NCBI GenBank assembly: GCA_030686995.1
Contig: CM060709.1
Location: 266,288,057 to 266,352,056 of the forward strand
Length of the DNA: 64,000 nt
Reading direction: 5' to 3'
Source of the DNA: Artemisia argyi
Lineage: Eukaryota > Streptophyta > Magnoliopsida > Asterales > Asteraceae
Shown here: piece after piece, positions 1 to 13,356 of the stretch
Numbering within the stretch: the first letter of the stretch is position 1
Layout of the letters: each line of letters opens with the position of its first letter
The notes under the pieces: model-generated
Told to the model about the DNA's origin: nothing
Databases searched by the model: none
The model's input: the letters and a program-made list of their open reading frames with translations, nothing else
Program-made: the position numbers and the translations under genes

Positions 1-568
1 GGCTCAATAGCCTGAGTTTGGATTTCTAAGGTTAAGCTCGTAAACATAATTTTCCATTTTTGAAAACCCGGGGGACTTGTTTTGCAATTTATGAAACTCT
101 AGGGGCCAAATTGTAACTTTATTCAAACTTTTTACCCAAGGATCACATTTGCCAACTTGTAATTTCCCAAGGACCAAAATTTACTTTTTTTACCAAGAAA
201 TACTTCCCAAGGACCAAATCTGTCAATTTATGAAGTTCAGGGACTTAATTTGTAAATTTCCAAAACTTTTGACATTTTTCACCAAATGACTAAATATGAC
301 AACTTATGATTTTAAAAGGACCTTTGGTGATAATTTTCCATATTTTGAATGACCAGGGGCTAGTTTTATCATTTTATGAAAGTTGGGGGACTGAAACTGC
401 CAATTTTGTAAACTTTGTACGTTTTTCATCTGTTTTTACTCGTTTTGCATCTAAAACATATAAAACACGATTTTGAAATATTTTTAGTATTTTGATGCAT
501 TTCTGAGTGTTTTTGTATATTTTGCAGTTCAGATTTGACCAAAAATGATGAGTGTTTGAGCACTCATC
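1..568. repeat. Dispersed repeat copy A ending in a hairpin
   Basis: AT-rich noncoding DNA with recurrent 'ggaccaaa/gggact' phrases. It is clearly similar to 2000-2520; both copies share the block beginning 'gggggactgaaactgccaa' and end with the same imperfect hairpin (gatgagtgtt...cactcatca, here about 545-568). The left edge lies outside the window. Class unknown: no coding domain is visible. Confidence 0.6.
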
Positions 569-731
569 AATTGCAATCAACCTACTAACACAATACCTTA
601 TACTATGATTATATAAACCTGTTAAAGCCCTAATATCTCAGAAATAATAACAACAACTTGAAAATCAAAACCAAGCTATATATGACTAAAATATGAAATA
701 CTAAGCAACTATTAGAGCTAATGAACAACTA
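569..731. other. Unannotated spacer
   Basis: AT-rich sequence between the hairpin-ended repeat and the Stowaway-like element. I see no gene in it. Confidence 0.4.
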
Positions 732-985
732 CTCCCCCCGTCCCAATTTATTTGTCCACTTTTGATTTTCAAAGTCTTACTTTGTCAACTTTGACCTTAA
801 ATATGTATGTTTGTGTTATTTAATATTTGATGCAAAATATATGAATAGATTGAGTTTTACGTGTATTTTTAATTTGTATAATTTTATCAAGTATTATATA
901 ACACAAATAAGAATATTTACGGCCAAAGTTGACAAAGAAAAACTCAAAAAGTCAAAACTGGACAAATAAATTGGGACGGAGGTAG
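732..985. mobile_element. Stowaway-like (Tc1/mariner) MITE
   Basis: A 254-bp element with inverted termini ctccccccgtcccaattta and taaattgggacggaggtag, flanked on both sides by TA (730-731 and 986-987). The termini match the well-known Stowaway end CTCCCTCCGTCCC. Internal 'tcaactttgacc' and 'ggccaaagttgac' blocks extend the inverted pairing. No coding capacity. Confidence 0.85.
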
Positions 986-987
986 TA

Positions 988-1999
988 TTATTTTTTTGGT
1001 TATATTATCACTAAAAGACTTTAAATAAACACAGAAAAACAGAACCAAGCAAATACAATAATGATTATAGGAAAAGAGCTTGAAAAATGGGTATAAGGCT
1101 TACAATTTAGGGACTGTGAGCATCAATGATCAAGAACCAAGGATCCTAACTCCTCCCTGAGGATCTAAACCCAAAATCCAAGGCTACTTTGCTTCCAAAT
1201 CAACTCTGAATTCCAAAAATCAAATCCAAATCCCACAGTTGACTTTTGTTGACCAATTTTGTATTTGTGGATTTTTTTAGCTACACTGAATTATAGGTTA
1301 CTAGAAGCTTTTATAAGCTTCCTGGGAACTTATATGTTCTATTATAGTCCATAACAACAGCTGAAACTAGCATTTAAACCATACTTGAGATTTTTGATAA
1401 AAATTGTACAAATTGGAAATTAAACTGAAAGGTTGAAATTCATTACTTAAAAAGATTACAATTACAATAATAAGACTTACACAACTGCTAGAAAGTTTGA
1501 AAATACAATAAGGATCATAAAAATTACTATTCGACTAAGTTTTTTACACTAAGTTACTACTCTTTTCTCCCACTGCCTCTTTCCTCTTTATATGAATATT
1601 TCTGACTTCCTTGCACTTTTCTGAGTGAATCCCACCCATTTGATTGGGTGGGAATGATCTCAGCCTTTGAAACCACTTTTTGGCGCCATTTTCCTTTTAA
1701 CTGTTTTTGGTTGAGTGAGGGGTTTAGGGGAGCAATAAATGCCCCTTGGATGTTAGTTGAGGTGGAGGGAACAAGGAGTGGGCTGCTGAGGTGGATGAGG
1801 GGGGAGATAGAGTATTTGGTGAGCTTTGCAGGTCACGTGGGAGTTGGGGGAGGAAGAGAGGTCAAAGGGTTGACCCTGGGTAGTTTTATTTGAAACGGGG
1901 GGTGTAATATTTTGAGTGGTGGGCTGGTGTTGGTGATTGGGCCAAGATAGGGAGTGGGCTGGGTGGATTGGGGTTGGATTTGGTTTTGGACTTAAGATA
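988..1999. other. Intergenic, no gene recognised
   Basis: AT-rich sequence with a short G-rich stretch around 1700-1960. The small open frame there (1648-1893) lacks recognisable domains and I do not call it a gene. Confidence 0.4.
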
Positions 2000-2520
2000 A
2001 AACAAGGGTCCGGTTTGGCTAAAATATATCACAAGGACCATTTTTGTAATTTACCAAAACTTGAGGGACTGAAAATGTAATTCTCCAAAAGTATCACCAA
2101 GGACCAATGTTGCCAAGTTTAATAATCCAAAAACCATTTTTGCAATTTTTTTACTTTTCAAAATTCCCAGGGACTATTTCTGCAAATTTCCAAATTCTAG
2201 GGACCAAAGATGTAAATTTTCCAAACTTTTCACCCAAAGTCCATTTTTGATAACTTTTGATTTTTTAAGGACTTGGGTTGACTTTTCTTTCAAAATAAAT
2301 GCATAGGGACTATTTTTGACAAAATTTTAAACTTGGGGGACTGAAACTGCCAATATTGCAAACTTTGATCGTTTTTCATTTGTTTTTGCTTATTTTGCAT
2401 TTAAAACACATAAAACACAATCCCTGGGATAATTTAAGTATTTTGATGACTTTTCGATTGTTTTTGTATGTTTTGACAGTTTACATACGATAAAAATGAT
2501 GAGTGTTTGAACACTCATCA
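2000..2520. repeat. Dispersed repeat copy B ending in a hairpin
   Basis: Second copy of the repeat at the left edge, in the same orientation. It shares the final 180 bases or so and ends in the same hairpin (about 2497-2520). The end abuts, within about 8 bases, the splice donor of the exon at 2530-2880, so the repeat appears to have landed in the following intron. Confidence 0.6.
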
Positions 2521-2529
2521 GTAGCGTAC

Positions 2530-3347
2530 CTATTTTCTGTTTAGGTGATTTAGGCATGGGACCAGCCATATCCTGGTGCACCTCATTCATCTGGCTTGTA
2601 CATTGTTCTTGACACGGACGATGAGACAACATGGTACTTGTGTCACCGCATTCATAATCGACGTTAGAAAGATTGCATAAATTTACTTTTTGTGCACTTG
2701 TCTTTTGGACACAACTACGGAAACCCTCCGGAGTATCGTCGGCCACTTTACTGGAATTTACAGATGGTCGAGCGCTACGTATATTACTTAATACCAGTTT
2801 TGGTTTAGTATCTATACTATAAGACCCAACCTCTTCATCAGACTTGCACATACCCGTACATTCTAACGAATCAACAGAAACTACCTTATGTTTCGCCCTT
2901 TTTTAAATCTTCATATTGTGAAAAAGAGATTATCAAATACTTTGCAAGGAACACAGGGCTTAATAAATAGTTCAAATGTTAAAATAGCAGTATACAATGG
3001 GATCAAACATATGAAAGTGCATCTATAGCATCACATGTAGCAGACTAACATGTATTTGTTAAAAGTGAAGGAATATATGCATGGTTAACATGTCACACAT
3101 GTAAACTACATGCATTGTTAACTGGAAAGATCCTAAGCATAGAAACAACAGAAACAATGATCATTAATGTCAAACAAACCATGCATATGCGTAGATTAAT
3201 TTGAAGATACCTTTTATAGCGTCCACCACACGTTCGTCCCCTGCAAGTTAAAGAAAACCCTTTTAAAGTGTCCAAAGTAACCCGCAACAACAATTTAACA
3301 TGCAAAAAAAAAACATGATACAAACCTTGTTCAGCTGCTTCAGATAA
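2530..3347 (-). pseudogene. Partial unknown gene, three candidate exons
   Basis: I do not recognise this protein. Three minus-strand blocks join in frame: 3347-3326 (weak acceptor, donor aag|gtttgt), 3240-3211 (good acceptor cttgcag, donor aag|gtatc) and 2880-2530 (acceptor ggtag, donor atag|gtacgc). Translation runs LSEAAEQGDERVVDAIK, then a Ser/Lys/Cys-rich stretch of about 117 residues with no stop, which is long for chance in this AT-rich DNA. No start or stop codon is assigned. Downstream, a dispersed repeat lies directly after the last donor and no further exon is visible before the window edge. It could be a truncated gene, or a real gene continuing to the left with the repeat inside an intron. 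An E2F-like site lies about 400 bp upstream. Confidence 0.4.
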
Positions 3348-3359
3348 CTAGTTTGGGCA

Positions 3360-5314
3360 TTTTTTTTCTTCACGTTAATTAATTTTTTTCTTAAAATTTC
3401 TGGTGTTAGGTTGAGTGGCATTTTTTTTATGTTGACATATTATGGGGAAGAAGGTTCTTATGGTACTTCACATTGTGTCAAACGTGTATGTTGTACCTCG
3501 CATAAGATCACAGCCATACACATCATGCGCTTAGGTAAAAAAAAAAAAGGACATTTACAGTAAGATCAAAGGGTGGATGATCGACACAAGTACATTTTAT
3601 AAAAGTTTTGTACGTATTTTAAGGAACTTAAAAGTTATCCCCGTATTAGTATAAACTTCTGGGCCAAAGTTATAAGGATAAACTATGGGCCATTATATAA
3701 GCCACAGGCTTGAAAGCCCACAAAAAAGCAGGCTACCACTTGGCCCGGATTTTTTGGCGGGAAAATAAGTCCCAAAACGGCGGCGGCGACGTTGGTAATT
3801 AATAATATATGTAATTACATCTTCAACTTCAACAAAACAATCCAAGTGCTATTGATAAATGAGAAATGCTACATCCATTCAAAGTTCACAAAAAAACTTA
3901 TACACAATTGAGTTGGTTACATATTACTGGTTAATAAAAGAGAAGAGAGAGAGAAAATGAGAATGATAAACATCAATAAGAAATAAGCATGTCATTATGT
4001 GGATATTTCTTTGTAAATATTTTGTAGTTCTAGCAAAACTCTTGATAAATAAGTGTATTATAAAATACATACGATACAATTTGGTTACAGTTTTTATGAG
4101 TGTTATAGTTGTTACTTCATTTGTTTATATTTAAGTTATAAAACTGAACTTTAAACTAATCAAACATTAAAAATAAATAAATAAATAAAAATTCCTTACA
4201 CGAATCAAATTCATACTTTTCAACCTCTTCTAGCAATTAGATATGGTAATCAGATTCAGATTCAGGTTTAAATACTTTTAAAAAACAAACAACACCTTAA
4301 CATGTTTAATCTCAGTTTTCAAAAATCAAAACCTTGTGCAAAATGGTGACGAATATTATTTTTTTGCGGTTTTTAGCTTTTACTTTTTTGGCACCAACAA
4401 TTTTTCGTGATAACTCTTAATGCAACATTTAATAGTTTAACTGTAATCTTCATACATATCTTGAAAAATATTGCTAGAAAGATTAGGATATAATTATTGC
4501 GTAGGTAAAATTTATAGGTTAACCAAAAAATGTTAAAAGTATAAGTATCAATTATTCAATCTCATATTTAGTGTCCACTTTCATAATATACGAAGCTTTA
4601 GGAAAGATGGAACTACACACATACCCAATGAAATTTCAAAAATTACATATTTTCTCAAAACAAAAGTTTTCAATGCATGATGTACAATGCTAATAAAGCA
4701 TACTTTGGAAAAATATGTAAATATTGAAGTGTTCTTGGTGATATATATGTAAATGTCCCTTTAGGAAATCCTATTAACTACGCTTCTTACTAATCAAATA
4801 TCACTCACTAAAGTCTTTTTCTATTGGTTGAAATACAATGTAAATACTTATTATGAGACATTTCAAAATAGCAATCTGGTCAATTAATATGAGACGGATG
4901 GAGTAAACAATAATTAAACCGTTTTGAAGCATGTCTTCTTTATTTTTTTCTTTTCTTTTTTTCTTTTTTTATTTTTTATATAAAGCGTATATATCTTCCT
5001 AAAGTATTATAAATTAGAATCAGTATGACTTAGGGAAAAATGTAAAGAAAAATTAGAATGAACCGATGAGAAGAAATCACAATCCACCTACAAAAAATAC
5101 AAAAAAGGATGCATCATCTCCTCTTAAAATTTTCCCCCTTACTATTAAAAATGTGTGGCTTCTTTACTCTTATTATGTGAATAGAAAGTTTAGACAGGCA
5201 CGTATCTATAACATAACTAGTCAAATATAGAAAGCGGACAGCATCATTCCACGACTAAACTTAACCAACTAACATACCAAACACACCCACTTTCTTCCTC
5301 GTAACATATTCATC
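3360..5314. other. Intergenic region upstream of VTE4
   Basis: AT-rich, with no supported gene. It presumably contains the VTE4 promoter. The phrase gagacggatggagta (about 4890-4904) looks like one Stowaway-type end, but I could not pair it convincingly with a left end. Confidence 0.4.
3753..3764 (-). promoter_or_regulatory. E2F-like binding site
   Basis: The sequence tttggcgggaaa reads TTTCCCGCCAAA on the minus strand, an exact match to the E2F/DP core TTTCCCGC. It sits beside a GC-rich cggcggcggcg tract (3779-3788) that stands out from AT-rich surroundings, and a TATA-like ttatataa follows at about 3693. The spacing would suit the minus-strand gene fragment at 2.5-3.3 kb. Function is inferred only. 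Confidence 0.35.
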
Positions 5315-7647
5315 ATGACTTCCTTACACTGCAGCGCTTGTGCATCAACACTCCTCACCACTTCCCTCACCTGCCAACGAAGACTCTTCAGCGTACGTAC
5401 TCGACAGCCTGTGCTGCGACTCAGAAGAACGGGAGGAGCTATTCGTGCCACTGCTGTTACAGCTGAGGATGACATGAAGCTGAAGAAAGGAATAGCGGAA
5501 TTCTACGATGAGTCGTCTGGGATATGGGAGAATATATGGGGAGAACACATGCATCATGGCTTTTATGAACCTGGTGCTGTTGTGGAAATCTCTGGTCATC
5601 GCTCTGCTCAGATTCGTATGATTGAGCAGTCACTCAGTTTCGCCTCTGTTGCTGGTACTTGCTAATCTCTTTCTTATTATCATTTGCTGTACTATGTAAC
5701 ATTTTGGGGCGCTGTTTTGGACCTGTGATTATCCGGGTTACTGCTCGTATAGTTCAACATACGATACAACACTTTTGCAGTTTTGCCACTAGCATGCAAC
5801 AACTAGTAACTAAACAAAGATTTAGGTGCAGACACTTGCTCAATGGCAATGTTCGAGTATAAGCCATGAGTGCCACTCCTATCTCGGAAGCAGTTCATTT
5901 TAGTTTGAACTTCATTTCTAAGTGAAAAATTAGTAAATTTTTTTATGCCAATAGGTGATAAGCAACAGGTTTGATAAATAAAATTTCGTAAAATGTGTCT
6001 AGTTTGTATTCTGGGAAGGTCTTTGTCAACAATGGATCAAAGTCATTAATTGATAATTTTAGAATAAAGGATCATGGACATTTATCAATATGAACTGTTG
6101 CTATTTCTACAATTTATTACAGTAACATGTGATTGTGTTCTATGATCAATGTAACGGTTTTCCTTGCAGAGGACCCCCTAAAAAAACCTAAGAGCATAGT
6201 TGATGTTGGGTGTGGTATTGGGGGTAGCTCAAGGTACTTATCGAGAAAATACGATGCAGAATGTTGTGGCATCACCCTCAGTCCTGTGCAAGCCGAAAGG
6301 GCTCAGGCACTTGCTGCTGCACAAGGGTTATCCAGCAAGGTAATAATGTTAATGTACAGATGATATGGGCATTAGGTAGTTGAACTAATCATGATAAACA
6401 ATAAGCAGGTATCATTTCAAGTTGCTGATGCATTGAACCAGCCATTTCCTGATGGAAAGTTCGATCTGGTCTGGTCTATGGAGAGTGGAGAGCACATGCC
6501 TGATAAACTAAAGGTTCAATTCACCAAATATGACTTACATGTTTGGATAAACCACTCGTCTTGTGTTCTGAACTTCTGATTTTTAACAGTACTTTCCTGG
6601 TTTGAAAACTGACAGTTTGTTAGCGAGTTGGCTCGAGTAGCTGCACCTGGTGCCACAATAATTATAGTCACGTGGTGCCACAGGGACCTTTCACCTAACG
6701 AGAAATCCCTTCGCCCTGAGGAAAAAAGGATCTTGGACAAGATTTGTGACGGGTTTTATCTTCCTGCTTGGTGTTCTACGGCTGATTATATAAAGTTATT
6801 GGAATCTCTTTCCCTAAAGGTAATTTCCATCCTGTTCTTAATACCATTACTAGTACAGTTTGAAGGAAAGTTAGTAATACTACTTTTTACAGGATATTAA
6901 GGCAGCTGATTGGTCGGACAATGTTGCCCCATTTTGGCCAGCTGTGATAAAGTCTGCACTGTCATGGAATGGTCTTACTTCACTACTACAGAGTGGTAAC
7001 TAGATTTAACCACCTATTTATTCATTACGATATGTTTTTGAAGTAGGCGCCTAAAGCTGGGGAAAAAAAACGGGGGGACACATCAAAATATGTTAATTAT
7101 AGTATGGGTCAAAATAGATCAGACCAGGCTGAATTATAGATTGTTTTTTTAATTTGTTTCTTGAGATTTATACAAACTAAATGTGTTGAATAAGATTAGA
7201 TTAAGTAAATTATTCCAATTTTGCGAAACAACCCTACTTATGAGGTTTTATGCATTTGGAAATACACTTTGAGTGACTTGCAGCCTGTTTGACCCGTTAG
7301 AGACAAAGTATATACCGAAATGGCCTGTTTGCCTATTAATGAGTCGAATCTGTACTCTTTAGGTGAGCCTTTGAACAATTGTTCCTTGGTGACCATAAGG
7401 CCAAGGTCTTGAATCATGAACCTCTGACTGACCTCTGCAAAACCGAGTCTCATTGGTTAAGCAGGGTTGCTATTTTACTTGTTATGCTGTTTGGAATGAA
7501 TATTTTGGTTTACTTATTACTTTTTGTACTAATTTGATAATAGGTTGGAAGACCATAAGAGGGGCATTAGTAATGCCATTAATGATTGAAGGATTCCAGA
7601 AGGGTGTGATCAAATTCTCGATTATTACGTGTAAAAAGCCTGAATAA
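5315..7647 (+). CDS. VTE4: Gamma-tocopherol methyltransferase, chloroplast
   Basis: Methylates gamma- and delta-tocopherol (or tocotrienol) with S-adenosylmethionine, giving alpha- and beta-tocopherol in plastids, the last step of vitamin E synthesis. Six exons keep frame: 5315-5654, 6170-6339, 6409-6513, 6616-6819, 6893-6995, 7544-7647 (1026 nt, 341 residues; family members are about 350). All introns are GT-AG. The first 50 residues are Ser/Thr/Arg-rich with few acids, as in a transit peptide. Then comes the conserved FYDESSGIWENIWGEHMHHG block and the SAM-binding motif I VDVGCGIGGSSRYL in exon 2, then WSMESGEHMPDK in exon 3 and the C-terminal end GFQKGVIKFSIITCKKPE. The ATG at 5315 opens the only suitable N-terminus. 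No lesion seen. Confidence 0.95.
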
Positions 7648-8918
7648 GTGGTGCCACAGTATGTATGTTCTCCCACATTAATGTACAGTCTAGCTATTTC
7701 TGCGGCATTGGTGGGTGGTAGCTAAGCAATACACAGGGAAAAACGAAAGAAACTACTAAAGAATTACGAGCCCTCTAAATTTAAACGATTACACGAAAAT
7801 GGAGTTTGAAGTTGATAGTTTGCTTCCTGTTTCTGTTATTTGACGATGACTGTTTAGCTATATATAGAACAGCATTGAAACATTTGAAGCTAGAAGGGCA
7901 TAGAATGTCATTTCAGAGTTAAATTTACTAATTTAGTAAACATCGAATTTAAAGATCTTTTGCGGCATAGACGGAGTAAATTTTAACTACTGTATTAGTT
8001 CAGTACCAATGTCCGATTAATATTACAGAATCTGCAAATCAGCAAAATATATAACTGTGCTTTCATATTTGAACAAAAAGATTCATTGATAACATACTTC
8101 TGATAATGTCACTATGTAAATGGATTATAACTATTTGTTTAAAACTTATTTGATAACTTCTTTGAAGATTTCTTTGCCTATTTTGTCCTACAAAATCCAA
8201 ACTTGTCCAAATCAAAAACTCGTCACAAAGAAATTGTAATAGAATTCTCTTAATAAAACAGTGACATGTGACGATGACAACGATAATGATATCAAAATAT
8301 GTAACTACTTATAATGCATGGACCTACATTGGTTTCGCCATATCAAATTGGAGAAACAAGACACGATTTCTTGATGTAACATAAATTTTAAAGTTAAGAT
8401 GCCTTGTCTATAATTTCATTTAAGATGTCTAGTTTAATTTATTCAGCTTTTGACAAATCATCAAATGATATATGAACACAGTAGAAACTTTCCAAGTGAA
8501 ATCAACCACCCAGTCTATTAAATTACCATAAGTACAAAAATAAAAACCTGGATGCACTAAATGGCTATACAAGGAAGAGTTTCAGCTTTTAGGCCTACTT
8601 GAAGGTGTTTGGTGATGAACTAGGAGCCCTAGACTTGGTCAACCAGAGGAACATCACCAAGATGCATAAACATGTATAAGAAAGCACAACAGAATCAAAA
8701 GTTTAAGAAACAAGACATAAAATATAAAGCAAAATCTGGTCACTATTTTTATTAATGATAATTCTTTCATCACCAATGTTATTAACGAGTTTAAAGAATC
8801 AAAACATTTGATGTCAAGGGCAATTAGCACCCGATACAGATACATCAGAAACCAAAACTCGGGTACAATTTCACAGGGGTGCATATACGACACTCTAAAT
8901 GAAGTATTTATCGTCACC
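7648..8918. other. Intergenic between convergent genes
   Basis: AT-rich sequence between the stops of VTE4 and the minus-strand protease gene. It should include both 3' UTRs. No further gene or repeat that I can support. Confidence 0.4.
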
Positions 8919-9761
8919 TTATAAGACTAATACACCTTGAGAAAGCTTTCTATCAACTTTACCAATCCTTTGAGGAGGCCAAACAATGTGTGTAACCCTC
9001 CCACGAATTAAGCCCAAAGGAATCTGTAAAAAAATCATTCAACATGTTGTTGCATAAGATGTATGAAAGACTGTCTCTTGAGCTTTTTAGACATAATGTT
9101 TATAATGATGTCAACATACCGGGCCAAATGATCTCGAGTCCATACTATTGGTTGGATTGTCTCCTTGAACCCAACAATGACCTTCTGGAATCTTCACAGT
9201 ATCATATGAGTGTGGGAGATTGATCCAATCACCCGGCATTGCAGCTATACGTTTCAGGTTGTTCTCCTTATAATTACTCGGGGAGCTGCCAATATATACA
9301 AAGACTATTTAATACATCATAGGCCTTAGAAAACTATCAAAATCACAACCACTATGTGTGCTGAGTAACATCAATAGGATTCACGCCGTCTACCTAAATA
9401 AGAATTCAAATTAAATGTACAAGACACTAAAGTAACTGAAGAACCTGAAAACAACGACATCACCATGTGAGAATTTGTAATCCGCGAGGCAACGTTTCTC
9501 CACCAAGACATGATCATCTGCAGACAAACCAGTAACACGATCAAACTGGATATCCAAACCGCCATATGTATATTTTTTATAAAACAGAAACCTACCAGAA
9601 AAGGATTCCATGGAATTGATAATGTGAGGATTGAAAGTGGGTGACATAGAGAAACCGCGAACATGAACAACACTAGCAATACGGTCTGATATAGTGAGAC
9701 CTACTAACCCTAAGGTGAAAGATGATTTACAAACATTCCAGAGAAACCTTGGAGATACCAT
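8919..9761 (-). CDS. Mitochondrial inner membrane protease subunit 2-like
   Basis: Signal-peptidase family S26 serine protease that removes sorting signals in the mitochondrial intermembrane space. Exons on the minus strand: 9761-9596, 9517-9445, 9285-9120, 9023-8919, in frame for 169 residues, normal for IMP2. Seen: an N-terminal hydrophobic segment (about residues 15-24), the catalytic Ser motif [10 protein letters not shown] (Ser38), the block [10 protein letters not shown], the catalytic Lys region [13 protein letters not shown], the motif [19 protein letters not shown], and the C-terminal [10 protein letters not shown]. The first intron (9518-9595) is only 78 nt, divisible by 3 and without a stop, so the unspliced message stays open and would insert 26 residues before DDHVLVEK. 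The spliced form matches the family. The upstream ATG at 9785 would need extra unconserved residues. Divergent from the PPTase gene. Confidence 0.88.
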
Positions 9762-9959
9762 ATTTTGCACTAAACCGATAAACAAACGTCACACTTAAGC
9801 AAAATCCATCTGCAAACACAAAATGCAAAGTATCACTACACCAAAAAAAACACGGAAACTTAATTTGTTGTGTATCTGTTCCAAAATGAAGTTGCAGTTT
9901 TACTGCATCTTTGGGATATATCATATGTACTAACTTTCAACTTTGATAACTTGTATAAA

Positions 9960-10019
<60 letters not shown>

Positions 10020-10574
10020 CTGTTGTTGTTATACTAGTTATTTTCTATAAAAATAAGTTATATAAAAAATAAAAAATAAAAAATGTTGGTGTAAGAAACC
10101 AATTGTCACATTTTGCAACTGTTGTGAGTATGATTAATGTAAATCACAGCATTATAGCAATCTAAAAGATATTAAACTAAGATTGATAAATTTAGTACAT
10201 ATCCATAAATGATGCTCATGTCTTCCACTCAATTATAAAACAATTAAACAACTAACTAAACTGTTTATTTTCAATGTGCCAATGAAAAACAAAATACAAA
10301 AATATGAATACATAAAATATGATTAAAAGATAGTATTTGTTTTATAAGATACATACATGGTTTAGTGACGGAGCAACCGGCCGGCCGTTTTTCCCCCAAA
10401 ATTGATATAGGGACCAAAACAGAACATAACAAGTTACAGTTGACCCACACCAAACTTTACTTTAGCTGTTAAGTCTTACCCTCTAAGTACTTCTTAGTTA
10501 CACTTTTGCCCCCAAATTTTTCTTCTTTTTTATTTTTTATTCTCTTTAACCGGCCAATACTAAAATATTTGGCC
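9762..10574. other. Divergent intergenic region with poly(T) tract
   Basis: Shared upstream region of the minus-strand protease gene and the plus-strand phosphopantetheinyl transferase gene. It contains a pure T run at about 9961-10015 (prone to length error) and otherwise AT-rich DNA. No other gene is supported. Confidence 0.5.
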
Positions 10575-13356
10575 ATGAGTATGGAAAAAGGAGTAGAAAG
10601 ATGGTTAGTTAACATATCTCAGTGGGACCCATCTCCGCATGACTTCTCAACTGCCATGTCATTGTTACCCAAACAAGATCACTCTTCTATCACCAGGTTA
10701 TTAAGTACTTTTCATACATTCTGTTTTGCTAAATCACGTTTCTGTTTTGGTATGTCTCAAAATAAGTGTCCCTTTTATATTGCATCTAATAAAAATAGAC
10801 TTTAGTGGATAGCTAGGATATTCCACTAGTGGAGAGTGGAAAGTGGATTTTTTAAAACTTTGTGCATTATTAAAGTGGGAGTACTGTTTAAGCAATCCTT
10901 AAGTAATTTGGTGGCGGGATGAAATGAAATATAGGTATGTGAAAGTCGAAGACAGAAAGAGAGCACTTGTGAGCAGGCTGTTGCAGTATGCACTTGTGCA
11001 TCATGTTATGGATATTCCATTTTTCGAAATCGTCATCAATCGCACTCCAGAAGGAAAACCTTACTTGGTATAAATATTGCTTGCTTAACTAGTTATATTG
11101 TAATTTTTATTTTATTTTTCGGTGAAACGGTTAGATATATTAACTCCAATCATGTTCAATATAAGCAACATTCAAGAGGTAATGGGCATATCCCAAACAC
11201 CCCTTAAACTGCAAAACAAAATTGCAGTAAAATTAAAACACTCTAGACTTGACTTTCACACTGTTTTCACCAAGCACTTACGATATTCAAACACTACGAC
11301 TACATTTCCTTTTGTAAGATTACCTAGACAGCCCTTTTGCAGTTAACATCCTCACAAAAAGACTGCTAGATGTTATCACAAAAAGGCATCATCATGAGTG
11401 TAGAATAACTAAATGCTAGCTCATACCAATCAAAGGCTACATTTCCAATTCCATCAAGCACATGAAAACAGAGTTATATTGTAATTTGTTATATATGGTT
11501 CGATGGATTGTGAAAAGTTAATTACTTAGATTTTATTCATCATGTAATCATGTATATGTGATTTTAAAATGCAATAATGTGATGATTTATTTGCAAATGG
11601 AATCCCAAACACCTGCTAACTACTTTCTTGACTCCTAAGTAAATGACACAGCTTTGTATAGTTTCTAAATGAATGCGGCAACAAATTGCTTCAAGTCGAT
11701 AATTTTGATTATTGTCTGTTAGCCGGATGCCAATGGGTTATGTGTTGCAGTTTAAATGCTTATAATAACCTAGCTAGTTTTAGCAACTAAACATGAAAGT
11801 GTGGTCAAAGATGACTTTTCTAGTCTAACAGTCCGATACGATCAAAAAGTTCTTTCTGTTAATAAAATCTTACAACTGCTTATTATGATTGTGTGGGTGG
11901 TGATGTATTGTAGGAAAACCATACGAAGAATGCAGAATTTCCAAATTTCAACTTTAATGTATCACATCATGGTGACTATGTAGCAATAGCTTCTGAACCG
12001 ATTTGCCTTGTCGGTTTGGATATTGTATCGTGTTTCATTCCCGGGAAAGAAACGGTTTTAGACTTCATTCACAATTTCTTATCATACTTTTCAAGTTTAG
12101 AGTGGGAAAAGATTGTCAATGCTGGTTCTGATGATGACGTTCTTGACATCTTTTTCAGGTGAAAACTGATTTTATTCATACAAAAAATTGAAAATCTTGG
12201 ACAAAAAGAGTTTCGGGTCAACATAACCTGTTTTGACCTGTATCGAAATTCACCCTTTTTTACTTGTTACCCAACCCACATGATCCGCCCGTTATGTCTC
12301 CTCTAAGAGCATCAGGTATCATGGCTCAAGCCGTTTTGCCACTTCAGCATTCCCCTTTTCACATTCACATACCAAAATACCCCCCACCCCCACCACTACT
12401 CAAGCCATTTCACCCCTTTTGGGACCCACCATACCCAATTAAAACACAAACTCAACAAAAAAAAAATGTACACAATGCGTATGCCAGTTAAATGGCTTGG
12501 ACAATGACGAGAGATGGGGGGGGGGGGGGGGGGGGGGGGGTAGGGTGGCACCGAAATGGCTCAAGCCATTTGGTGTCCACATGGGAATGACGCCACTTTG
12601 GTGTTACCATACCCCATGCTCTAAGTTATTCATATGAAACTATATGAGCCTTGATTAATATATTTTGGTGATCATATTATAGATTGTTGGGAAATGGGGC
12701 AGGTACTGGTGTTTGAAGGAAGCATATGTTAAGGCATTGGGCACAGGGGTCGGGTATAAGTTAAATTATGTGGAGTTTCATCACAAAAACTGGACCGACA
12801 TATATGTCAAAGTGGATGGAAATGTGTCGAAGGACTGGAATTTCTGGCTTTTTGAGCTTCAAGGAAGACATCGGGTTAGTCCCTTTAAGACCGACTATCT
12901 ACATTGATTTAATATAGGATATAGTGCAAGAGTATTATTAGGTTTCTAGCTACTGAACAATTACATTTTTCCATAGGGCTATATCTTATTTGATTGAGGC
13001 ATTGCACAATATCATATTAGTTCGGTACAATCATATTGATGACACTGATTTGGCGACAAGATTCAGTTATTGATGCATAGTATTGAATAAATTTGAACAT
13101 ATTACTTAACCCATGTGTGAATTCAGACAATGCCTAACTTGACTCTTATTTTGGGAAGATGTAGGTTGCGATTGCTAGGGGTCACCCAAGAGATGCCACT
13201 GAAAATTTCAAGAAATCTCTCAAACAGACTCACTTTGACACTGATATTTACAAACTAGCTTTTCAGTTACCGAATCCAGTGTTTGTTACAAAAACAGTCG
13301 AAGAGCTATGTTCCTTTTTCCCTGGGATGGAGTTAGAGGCCCAAAGTCATTCTTGA
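10575..13356 (+). CDS. Sfp/AASDHPPT-type 4'-phosphopantetheinyl transferase
   Basis: Transfers 4'-phosphopantetheine from CoA to a serine of carrier proteins; plant members serve organellar acyl carrier protein. Exons 10575-10696, 10935-11067, 11914-12158, 12703-12874, 13165-13356 join in frame for 287 residues. Seen: VNISQWDPS near the N-terminus, the motif NRTPEGKPYL, FNVSHHGDYVAIASEP with GLDIV (Mg-binding Asp), and WCLKEAYVKALGTG (second metal-binding Glu). The exon 4 acceptor is the one at gggcag|G, because the nearer-looking ttatag gives a stop. A second in-frame ATG lies at 10581. Intron 3 carries a 315-bp PIF/Harbinger-like MITE. No obvious transit peptide, so location is unclear. Confidence 0.9.
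12307..12621. mobile_element. PIF/Harbinger-like MITE in PPTase intron 3
   Basis: A 315-bp element flanked by TAA on both sides (12304-12306, 12622-12624). Ends are gagcatcaggtat and ataccccatgctc, an imperfect inverted pair. Subterminal 'atggctcaagcc' and 'ggctcaagccat' also pair. A G homopolymer (about 12517-12540) lies in the centre. A 3-bp TWA duplication suggests PIF/Harbinger. Related to the element at 28343-28690. Confidence 0.7.
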